64,000 nt of DNA, taken from assembly GCF_037975245.1 (NCBI RefSeq), contig NC_092575.1, positions 7,973,001-8,037,000 of the forward strand, read 5' to 3'. The notes under the pieces were generated by a model. That model was not told the origin of the DNA, did no database searches, and was given only the letters and a program-made list of their open reading frames with translations. Positions within the stretch are counted from its first letter, which is position 1, and every line of letters begins with the position of its first letter. This document shows, one piece after another, positions 53,776 through 64,000 of the stretch. The translations under genes were made by a program, and so were the position numbers. This stretch comes from Apostichopus japonicus. Its lineage: Eukaryota; Echinodermata; Holothuroidea; Aspidochirotida; Stichopodidae.

Positions 53776-54392
53776 GTCTATGATGTATAGATAATACCAG
53801 TCCTTTTGCATCTTGTTGATAGCAACAAATACATGTATAGCGATGCTTATGACAAAAGTCTACTATACATTCACCACATCTCAATCAAATTGATTTACAC
53901 ATAACCAGCTGATGCTTCATTAATGAATAATCATGACCAAATAGAATATCCATGACCAAATCCCCACATACATGAAAACTCTGATCCTAGGTCACGGCCT
54001 TCACTGGTCGCAATCCTCAAAACACACTACATCATCCCATCAGATCAAACTGACATGACCTAATTGCATTTCAAAATTACAGAGTTAAAGAAAACCATGA
54101 CAACCACAAATCTGGAGTAATACCTGAAGATGAGCTGTAAAAGCCAATGTGGATTGTACTGAACTGTATTACTAATGAACTACACACAGTCCAAGTTAAT
54201 AACACAGAACAAGAATACAAACTAATGCCCAGCGATGATCTGAATCTTTCAGAATAATATCTAGACCGAGTCAAGTTAAATTTCCATATTGAAGAGTATT
54301 TCACTAAAGTTCCATTGTTATAATTATTCAAAGCTATCAAAGGACATGCAAACGTACTGTATGTATGGATTGTGCACAGAGCACAAGAGGTC

Positions 54393-54394
<2 letters not shown>

Positions 54395-54423
<29 letters not shown>
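54395..54423. repeat. (GT)n microsatellite
   Basis: About 14 uninterrupted GT dinucleotides. Confidence 0.95.
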
Positions 54424-54425
<2 letters not shown>

Positions 54426-57400
54426 CTGTGTCAGTAGGTACTATAAACCTTTGTTCAGGGACTCCCAAGATGCAGTGCTCAAGTTTCAATTAGCTGCATT
54501 GAATCAAACAAATGGATCCTCAAACAGCTAGAAGTGGTATTTAATGAAAAAATATCTTCCAAATGTACTCCATAGGAGACAACTCACTTCAAACAGGTAA
54601 AATCTAGATTTAAATTGTAAGCATTAACTGATGAACAACAATTTTGATGTTTCTGACAGGCTGGACAGAATTCCATTTAACCAAAACAAACAGCTCAGTT
54701 GGGACTTCAGACAACCAACATTATTTCAGTTTGTTAGTGCGATGCCCCAAAACTTGCCCCAAAGCATCATCCCTCACACAATAAAGTCCCCCTCCCCCCC
54801 CCCCAAGCAGCCAATATATTTTTTGTATTTTGTTGGTTGGGTACTATGCCTATATCATAATTATTAATATATTTAATAAATGTTTTCCACATTACTTATT
54901 TCTTACCTGAATAAATACCACGGAGGTATGTTAAACAATATCCATTCCACATTACCATCCTGCAGTAGTGGGTGGTAATTTTTATCCGGTGAGTCATACA
55001 GGATATTATAAGCTCTGAACCCCTTATGATGCCTACCAAAGGCTTACACTAGTTTTGGCTGGTACTTGGAATACAGACATCTATAGATAACACTATAAAA
55101 ACATAGCAACAATACCTTACTTAAGTCAATTTGTCAATTCTATGGTGTGCTATGCTTAAATCCCATAACAGTGTATTTCATGACCTTTTGTCAAGGTTCT
55201 ATTCCAAATAATGAAGTTAAAATTTACAAAATTTCCCCGGTTTGCATTTTACCAGTGATTAATGGAAGGTATGAAAAAGGACTGACTCCTCTTCATGCAT
55301 CCATGATTCGTCAGGAAGCTTGTTTGAAGCAAACATAAATAGTTTCTCCTTAGACTCTTATAACCTAAACCCCCCTCCCGCTTCATGTATTGAATATTAT
55401 CATATGCAATTTATCGGATGATTTTCACAAACTCTATTTAGTTTTAAGAAAAATTAAGTACAGATACTTGAGGATATCTTTTCACAACAAAATGAAAATG
55501 GGCGTAAGAGGAGGGGGAGGGGGGAATCACGAGATACGAGAAAATGTAATTCCATTATGACTGACTGACTGGGATATAATACAGTTTGGAAGTAAACATT
55601 TTACTGTAGAATTTTTTTAGAGAAAAGTTTGAAAAGCAGTGAATTGAAACGAGAAACCCTACCATTTGTTCACAACAAACAACAAAAGAAATTACCGAAT
55701 TGGTTCTGACTTTAATCTTAATGAACTACTTGCATATCTTGATCAATCCTTCTAATAGTTTCCTAGATTGCTTAATTGAACTCAATATGGTACAAGGTCA
55801 AGTTTAACATAACCTCACATTCCTTAGCCTTAAAATAGCTCACCTTCTTCATCTAGGTCATTCAGTCTTTTTTACTGTCATAAGAAGCCTTGGTTGAAAA
55901 GTCTTATGGACTTTTGTCAAAAGTTATGGACATTTGGAACATGGGAAAAACTATTCAGAAACACAAAATTGGACAAAGCATGATCCCTTACCAGCATAAT
56001 GGCACATACAGTAGTTTATAATTTGGCAATGACTAGGCAAGTCATATTACACTTTACTCAAGTTAACTATTCATTTCCATAGACATAACTCAATCTGCGC
56101 TGCTTTGAAATTAACATCAGAATATCTTTATTTAAAAGGCTTGCAGGAGGCAGACTACCCAGAGTCAATAACATTTTGAGCTGTCCATCAACTCTTTGAC
56201 AACAAGAATGTCACAATCTCTTCCTTCATCAAAGGTTTAAAGAAACTTTAAATTGAAATTTAAATCCCACTTTGTGCTTGGGAGAAAGGTCAAGCGGGCC
56301 AGATGAATTATGTATCTAAATAATCAAGGAGTACAGCACTTTTCATCTACTCGAGGGGGGAGACCTGGCATTGATGGCCTTCCGAAAGCTACGCTACCAA
56401 TGGTGACATTTTGAATGGATTCAATTCTAACGCATCATTCTGTTGTGATTAACATCTCTTACATTAGTACTGTACTTCCATCTACAGGGCTGGTTGGTAA
56501 CTAAGGACATGGCATAAACTGTACAGGTCAAATATTTGCCTTCCAGCCAAACACATTCCATGTGGGTGCCATAGGACTTTGTAATAATAAGCGGACAGTG
56601 TATGACTGAGGTCTGAGGGAACACTTGCACAAGACGTGTAAACAACTTCCCTGGGACGAGATCTTCTTGCACTGTTCTAATGTTATGTGAAAAGCTAGAA
56701 AAACCAGCTGTGGTCCACCTACCACATTAAATGTAACTTTCTTGTTATATTAAATGCACTGAGGTTTTTTATGACTTTTCGGGAAAATGATCTAGATGCA
56801 CCTGGATAATCCTCTAGAGACAGTGTTGACAATGTTTGCAATTAGAGATATATATAACATTGATCTCAGTGAAGTTTGGCCTATTTTACACACTATAAGG
56901 CTTTCTACTCATTAGGCATCTTCACAGTAAGAATGAGAACCATCCAAACTTTCCCTTGTTGTGAGATCATGTTCACAAAATTTCACATTTTTACCTGAGC
57001 TAAAGAACTCATTACGCAGGGCCTAGAAAAATTGAGATCCATCCAACTTCCCCTTCTTGGTTTTCATAAATAACCTCTCGTGACCTCCCAAATTGACCTT
57101 GACATTCACCAAAAAATTAATCTTGAACTTATCATCTAAAACTATTGTATGCATTCTATGATAAATAGTAACTTGTTAACACTGCCAAACTGACACCAAC
57201 TATTCAACAAAACAAAGAAATTTTCCTAATTTGGAAACTAGGCAAATTCTGTCCCTTATGCTTTATTTAAACTAAAAAGACATTGTAAGCCAATAATGGC
57301 TGATGAAATCATTCAATTTATGAAATTTGCTCATTTTTTTCATTTTTTTACATTCTGTAACTTAGATACTGTAACACTGGTCCATTTCTTTGTTCAATTC

Positions 57401-60400
57401 TGACATCATCAACTACCTACAGTAACTGAATTCAAATGTGTGTGTGAGGGACACTATAGGTCAGGACAAAGCAATGGACTAGACAGAACCCACTTGTAGC
57501 CATCAGAAATGCTCTTAGAATCCCTCAATACAGGAAACATACCTGATTACACATGTGGGAACCACTAAGTGCACAGGAAACACACAATCCTTTAAATATG
57601 AACCCATGTGTCACCCGTTCCAGATCCCTGTTGTGTTCCATGGAACAATAGGCAATATATACCATACATGTGGATCTCATTAAGAAAAGCCATGCCCAAG
57701 TGCCTGTGTCCCAGTAAAGTAACCCTCAACTTAAAGAAAACATACTTTTTATTTTGGTGTCCTTAGCAAGGAACCAGGAAGTTCAGACCACAAGGTTATT
57801 GAAAACCACTGGCTGTTAGGTCAGGAATATGACTCTCATTATATCCCCATAGGCAATCAGCCTAGGCTGTTTGTTGGAAGGTTTGGTTTCAACTTATCAG
57901 TACTTGTCAGTCTGGATGAGAGGGCTGTTTTCAAGTACGGTTGACTGACCTTTGACCCTTCCCAGATCAATGACTATATCTCTAACCAATATAGCAGGTA
58001 AGCTGCCGCTCCCACTGCCTCTGGCAAGAGATGCTACTGACAGGAATAAATATTAATCTCTAGATACACTCTGTACCAGCAGCATCTCAGGCAGTAGTTT
58101 ATCAATGCAGAAAGAAATCTCGGCACAAAATTCATCTAGTACAGCAGGGTTAAATTTCCCAAGTACTGCAGAGCGGTAAACCGAGCAGAATATCCATGAA
58201 GGCACTTTATATAAAGTCTCGGGCTCTCAGCTATGGACACAATATATTTGGTACTCTCTCAGTTTTGCAAATTGATCAAAGTAAGAAACCTCCCCTTTGA
58301 TGTTTTCACCGAATAATTAATTCAGCCAGCAAGTACTGATTACAGCAATGAATGATTACATACAGTTCATCATCCTGGCCACCTTTTTTTTATTCATATT
58401 AGGAATTAGCTCACATAAACAGTAAATTACAAAAGTGCTACATCTTTTGATGATTTACTCTCATGATTTGTACAAAAAAACCTACTTAGATAAGTTAATG
58501 AACTAGATTGCTTAAATGAATTTTGTATCGACTGACATCGTAAATCAAAATCAACAGAGTCACAAAGTAATCAAGAAATGATTCCGTTAATTTATAACTG
58601 TGCAACATTACATAGTGGTCGAGATATTCAACTGAAATTTGATAACAACTAAACAGAAATACAAGCTCTTCCTTTAATATTCATTTTTGCCTAATGATAT
58701 GCGAACTGTGTGAATTAACATGACAATCGGGCTGAAATTAATAAAGGCATGGAGGCATGGCCTCACGTTATATTACGTCAAGTCATGACCCTCTCTTACA
58801 ACTTTTGGTTTCCAAACTTCCACACAGCGGTGGTGCATTGACAGTTCACAATATCAGTAGGAGCTTGTATACCCTCCTATTATAAACACTTTTAGCTCTT
58901 AACCTGTATCTAACTTATTAACTGGGGCTTCAAGTCTAAGACATGGATAAATGTCACCTGACCATGTTCACCTTTCACTAACCAATATTAACTGCATGAT
59001 CCTGGAACAAAATGTTAAAACAACAACTAAATACTAAATCAAAGGAGCATGTATTCCTCCAATTCTCTCCGCCTTTGTTTACCCTAGGCTGTGAAAGTAA
59101 CACAATATTCTTGAAAGACTTCCTGTTTTTGTTTTGCTTTTGCTTTTTGTATGATTTTTTTCTCTTTTTTTTTTTTGCTTTTTCAAGACAAAGGTTACAC
59201 TGTACACAATTCCAAGTTTAATAGAAACTGCAAGGATAATATCAGAGTTCCAAAATTCTTTTATAGAAACTATTAAAAGCTACAATTACAGCCAGTGAAA
59301 CGAACCATACAGTATCATACCTACTTCATTCACACTGTGTTACCTATTTGGCAAACCTCACTAGATTATAATCTCAATTTGATTTTATTAACATCAGAAC
59401 AATTAACCTATTCCAGTCCTGACACAGTTTGGATCATTTTGTTTTTGCATAAGGAGCAATTACTTCAACCAGGAAATAAAGCATTTTATAAATAAACCAC
59501 GGCATTCCATTTTGCAAAGCTTATGAATCTTAATATACTTTGAAGTGCTAAAGTTTATAAACTCACGATTCTGTTTATTTTTTTTTATTTCTTTCCTGAT
59601 CTGGGGAGCTGTCAACACATATGTTACATATCCCAGTTTAGCATTTAACAGTGCAGTGTATACACATGTATGTTAAACTGCACAAAAATTGTACTTGATC
59701 TAAAGTACATAAAAACTTTAGATAGTAAAATTGTGCTCTCTTTAATTCATAACCGCATAGTTAGTTATCCTCACTGTTCCTTGAATATCTGTGTAGTTCG
59801 AACACATTTAAAAGCAAAGAAATATTCCCCCAAGGCCTAAAACTCACTCTTCCCTGCCTAACCTCTTCTAGTTTTCCAAAAAAAAAAAGTTCAACATATC
59901 CTATCATACAGTTTCCTCAATTAAACAAAATTCACATCAAAGGCTGAAGTATTTTGTGTTGAAATTTTATCAGCTCATGAAAGTCCAAAATAGTCTGCAA
60001 AGTGTGAAATCAAAGGATAAGGCTGGCCGCAAGTGAATCGATAAACTTCACATAGGACAAGGTTACGTCACATACTAATGGTGTAACACATCTATAAATT
60101 CAGCCACATCACTATCTCCAACACCTCTGACAATTTTCAGCAGTTTAAAGTTTCCGAGATGTCCCTTGATGTGTTTCTCATTCACTGACGAATGCAGTTG
60201 CCAAAAAAAGAGGTGCACCCCCTCCCGACACATGTGCTTTTGGCTACAAAACGATCAATATAATAGTGTGCACTAGTAGTAGCTTGGGTGAACAGAAACC
60301 AAATCGAACAATTTAAATACCTTTCTTTTCCACTTGATACTCCTTTAGCATATTTTAATTTGCAGTTCACATCTAAAAATGGTATAATGGGTGAATTTAG

Positions 60401-62371
60401 TCAAGATGTTACATTTTTCCTTTTCCCTCTCCTTGTTCCCCCACATAGAAATTGCTAAATCTCCCGAAGCTTTACGAAAGTGCTTCAAAGTAGTAGAACT
60501 GCAAGCCAATAGTTCACTGGAAATTGAGGCTTTAATCAGGGTTACAAGTTACATCAACCTTTAAAGTTTAAATGTTGTTACGATATGCAACAATGTGTCT
60601 TCATCAGAATCCCATTAGGATCTTGCCAGGTGAATAACACCCAGTAAACAGTCAGTTCAAAGACAAAAGCTATCTTATTCTGCGGTTTTCCATAAGCTAA
60701 TTGAGATAAAGAAACTTCTAAAATGGTTGCAATGCAAAAAAAACAAAAACAAAACAAACTTGCAAATTTAGGTCACCAACCAACTTACTGCAGAACTCTG
60801 ATTACAAACGCTAGGCAAAAATTTTTTTCACCTTAGCATGGAGATTAAACTGTTTTTACCTCCATGACCTAAGTAAAAAGCTGTCACTAAATCTGGATAG
60901 ATAAGGCTAGAAATTCAAGACAGTTGGGGACTTGGCAGTTCAAAGTAGGTCAGTATTGGTACAATGTAAACTTATTCAGGACAAGTCCCAACCAGGAAGT
61001 GCTGAACCGGGATCAAACAAAGGCTGACTTATCCTGTCATGCATAAAGGGAAACGTACCAAAGACCAGGCTTGCACAGAATATCAAACAAACTACAGGAT
61101 TGCTCTCAATTTTTAACCTTTCTTTCCTCTTTTTGTCCTATCTCTGAAATGAATCAGGAAGTAGTGCCAAAAGAACTTGTAAGAAATAACAGGTATTTGG
61201 GGGGGAGGCAAGAAAAGACAGATAGCGAAAGTCATTAAGAACCACTTACTCATTGTGACTAGGCATCTTATCAACATTGTACAGTTATGAAGCCAAAAAC
61301 TCTCACTTCCTGTTTCTTCCATTCTTAAAATGGTTAATGTTACAATGTATTAAACTTACTAATACTAACGGCAGTTTCCATCAATTTCACCACAAATGTT
61401 GGCTAAAACTAAGGAATATTCACCAAACTTGCAAAGATAATGAATGACATTTTCCTAGCAATCGAAAGCTAAAAATTTGCAAAAATTATTTGATTCAGTC
61501 ATCAAAAAGTTTCATAGATCTGAAAAACAAAGAATTTGTTTTTCTTCATTCAAATACAACAGTAAAAAGGTCTGGAAACTTGCACAACTTTCAAATTCAT
61601 CATCATTTATTCGCAGCAAATTTGACAGGTCATTTCAGTTATCAAATTGCATTTCTCCTGATTGTTTTTTATTAATGTCAGTGCTTTAAATTTACCATCA
61701 CCAAAGTAAAAAGCTACTTTAAAGTAATGAAAGTAAGACAAATCTATTGAATCTGTCTGTGTAATTTTGTTTTGTCTTTGGGTGAGGGGGAGAGGAGAGG
61801 TTTGTGTTAAAATTAACAAGAGCCCAAGGACACTGTGGTTCCTTGCTTGGGGTATATGACAATACACATAATATTATCAAGCAAGATTGGGCTCAAATAG
61901 TCCAAGTAATTGTGGTCCTACATGTTCCCATAAAGTAACCATCACTATAGCCAACACTTTTGTGATCACAAAATGTGATCGGATTTTTGATCAAAAGTCA
62001 CTTTTGAGATCTAAATAAGGCGTCGAAAATGTAAGAAATATAAGAGACCTACAAGCGTGTCAACAGATATGATAACATTGGTGACCTCAGATGACATGAC
62101 CTTTAAGTTTCAAAATGTTCCACCACCCAATTCACAACTTGTTCCAAAATATCAACCATGTCACACCTTGGCATTGAAATTTAATTGCATTAAATGTCTA
62201 AAAATTAACTTTGAACTTGTATGTACATAACTTCACACACAAAGGTCATCCGGAGGTCAACCAATTGACATATTTGATCGGTGAGACCTAAATAGAGCAT
62301 GACTGTAAAAATTTAAACATTTTTACTTTGCCCATTTTCTCCCCCCAAAATACTACTTTTTTAACATTAGC

Positions 62372-62935
62372 TGACCTTTGGTGACGTTGGATCACATGAC
62401 CGTTAAGTTTGAAAATATTCCCCTATATACCATTTGCAACTTGTCCAAAAAATCAACCTTATCACACCTTGGCACTGGGAGTTATTGCATTAAATGTCTG
62501 AAAATTAACTTTGACCTCATATAACTTCACACACGAAGGTCACACGGGTGTCAACCAATTGACATTTATGATCAGAAGGTACCTTTAACATCTGAAAATA
62601 GCATAGAAACTGTAAAAATCCACAAAACACGAAAAGGTCACCAGAGGTCAAATTGAGGTCAAAGGTCACCCAGATGCGGGTCGACAATTGGATAACATTG
62701 AAGTAACTCTCAACCCTAACGGACATTTCGTTCTCAAGTTATCACAAAAATACTAGTTTTTTATCATTATTTGACCTTTGTTGACCTTCGATCACATTAC
62801 CGTTATGTTTCGAAACGATCCCTTACCCCATTTACAACTACTCCCATAATATCAACCATGTCGGACCCTGTCAATGGGAGTTATTGCTGTTTTTAATATA
62901 TTGGTTTTTGGCATCTAACTGACCTTTGGTGACCT
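62372..62935. promoter_or_regulatory. Nuclear-receptor-type direct repeats inside the repeat element
   Basis: Two exact DR4 arrangements, TGACCT-N4-TGACCT, occur at 62772-62787 and 62920-62935. A one-base variant is at 62372-62387 (second half TGACGT). A perfect DR1, AGGTCAAAGGTCA, is at 62656-62668. Such spacings are the known recognition layouts for RXR heterodimers (DR4: TR/LXR type) and for HNF4/COUP-TF/RXR (DR1). The DR4 recurs at equivalent places in successive internal repeat copies, so it was present in the ancestral unit. Binding is inferred. Confidence 0.5.
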
Positions 62936-63049
62936 TTGCGGGCACCAAAAACAATAGGGATCTTCCTCTTACTATGGGCTATCCATCCACCAAGTTTGAT
63001 CATGATACATCATTTCCTTATTGAGATATCGTGTACACAAGCCAAGCGT

Positions 63050-63092
63050 CACATACACACACACACACATACACACATACACACACACACAC
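63050..63092. repeat. (AC)n microsatellite
   Basis: A CACA tract interrupted twice by CATA, lying inside the 61837-63139 element just before its terminal hairpin. Confidence 0.9.
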
Positions 63093-64000
63093 GCCAAGTT
63101 GAACGCATAGGTTCCTTGCTTTGCAAAAAGCAAGGAACCAAAAAGCACTCACCTCGACTACAAATCTTATCAAAACTTCACAAAAGCAATTAGTCCTAAA
63201 AACAAATTACTTAAGACAAAACAATAAACAGTAGTTGCATCTAGTCAGAGGAACAGTAGTTTAGCTGTTTACCTACAGTAAATCTTCATTATCTGGTGCT
63301 GAGTACCAACCTCTTATCAGTTATCATTACCCTAAGTACAGCGTACTCCCGAAGGCTTACTGTGACTGCAGACTTTAGCGATCATAACTTAACAGTTAAA
63401 GAATCCTACAGTAGTTGCCATCGGTTTGCATTTTTTAACCATTCTTTAAGATTCTCACTCAAAAATAAGATTTCATTTGATAAAACTATGACACCTTCCT
63501 GGATATTCTCATTACATAAAGGTCAATGAGCAACATAATCCATTGGCCAGACACTATCACCAGAAAACGCTGTTTCATTTTATTCTTGATGATAGATATT
63601 GGTACCTGAAGTTGGTATTTTGGAATAGAAATAACTTTCCTTTCACAAAAACTTTATAATTATGCAGTCCACACTAGCAAGTATTTTTACTGTTGAATCT
63701 ACAGTGAACCCATCTTGAGGTACTGTATGACCAGAGAGTTGTTATGGCTCCCTGGTATGACTAAGAGGATTTCCCCCTTCCACCCTATTGGTGAGACTCA
63801 TATTTACTTCAGGACAAAAGGCCATTCAATCTTTGCGTAAGGATTTTTATTTGGGAACCAGAGATTTGTGCGATGCAATCCTCTTTTCCTGTCCTCAACA
63901 AAAGCTAATCAGTTTGCCCGCTCGCTCTGAAGGTTAAAGGGATTTCTGAGTCTGGGAACATGAAGAAAGCCTGCAGTGTTGTACAGTGGCATTTCAACAC

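Larger units (their letters stand above)
61837..63139. mobile_element. Hairpin-ended non-autonomous repeat element with three internal diverged repeats
   Basis: GGTTCCTTGCTT at 61837-61848 is inverted at 63128-63139 (AAGCAAGGAACC). The right end is also a hairpin by itself (63110-63139, 12-bp stem). Inside, a 200-300-bp unit occurs three times: the (C)ATGACC(T/G)TTAAGTTT landmark is at about 62095, 62395 and, diverged, 62793. Copies share CAACTTGT-C-AAAATATCAACC, CACACCTTGGCA, GCATTAAATGTCT and CCAATTGACAT segments. An (AC)n tract (63050-63092) lies before the terminal hairpin. There are no long reading frames. Target-site duplications were not identified. Confidence 0.7.
51994..64000 (-). 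other. Intron (partial) upstream of the RRM1 exon
   Basis: About 12 kb of sequence runs from the RRM1 exon acceptor to the window edge. Both strands were examined for an exon carrying RNP2 of RRM1 (a K-[IM]-F-[IV]-G-G-L type motif) and none was found, so the intron probably continues past the edge. It contains a degenerate repeat at 53.5-53.8 kb, a (GT)n tract at 54395-54423, homopolymer C/G tracts near 52.68 and 54.79 kb, and a 1.3-kb repeat element at 61837-63139. The remainder shows no gene or structure I can support. Confidence 0.7.

Noticed and set aside
54907-54961. Minus-strand candidate exon (CTACTGCAG ... TTCAG|GTAAGA) of the right 3' phase to precede the RRM1 exon
   Set aside because: Its translation (DGNVEWILFNIPPWYLF) has no RRM features, and RRM1 needs an RNP2 motif there.
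1-64000. tRNA genes
   Set aside because: I looked for the B-box GGTTCGANTCC on both strands; the few TTCGA occurrences lack an A-box and cloverleaf context.

Overview
This window is eukaryotic. It is AT-rich DNA with no long open reading frame, no operon-like layout, many microsatellites and minisatellites, and short exons with canonical GT-AG splice sites separated by introns of 11.7 kb and 36.6 kb. The only gene I can support is on the minus strand: an internal part of a Musashi-family RNA-binding protein gene with two RNA-recognition motifs (RRMs). Three exons are readable, in transcript order 51993-51909, 40174-40133 and 3523-3431. They join in one open frame and give the second half of RRM1 (RNP1 core GFGFVTF), the inter-RRM linker (VDPKKAIPKKAQVK) and the first half of RRM2 (TRTKKMFIGGLS). 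The start of RRM1 and all 5' exons must lie beyond base 64000. The rest of RRM2 and the C-terminal region must lie before base 1.

Organism: an animal with a gene of this size, dinucleotide satellites, many small non-autonomous DNA transposons and an interspersed TATAGCGC-type repeat suggests a marine invertebrate. An echinoderm is plausible, but this is an inference from repeat style and not a sequence match.

Layout in plus coordinates: 1-3430 is an intron with a foldback repeat at 672-790. Exon 3431-3523 (RRM2 start) is followed by a locally duplicated segment at 3568-4006. The 36.6-kb intron 3524-40132 holds five unrelated minisatellite arrays between 14.1 and 25 kb (25-, 28-, 74-, 27- and 35-bp units), a TTAA-flanked inverted-repeat element at 33572-34028 and a second inverted-repeat element at 37274-37548. 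Exon 40133-40174 is the linker. The 11.7-kb intron 40175-51908 holds a dense ATTGAT/ATCAAT motif cluster (42978-43291), a GCGC-type interspersed repeat (about 48066-48160) and homopolymer G/C tracts. Exon 51909-51993 is RRM1. The remaining 12 kb is intron with a degenerate AGCTACATCTAGCTA repeat (53.5-53.8 kb), a (GT)n tract and a 1.3-kb hairpin-ended element (61837-63139) made of three diverged internal repeats carrying nuclear-receptor-type half-sites.

I found no tRNA, rRNA, CRISPR array, autonomous transposon with a recognisable protein, or second gene that I would defend. The most interesting leads are regulatory or structural: transposon-borne DR4/DR1 sites, the ATTGAT cluster, and minisatellites whose sense-strand RNA repeats the UAG core recognised by Musashi itself.
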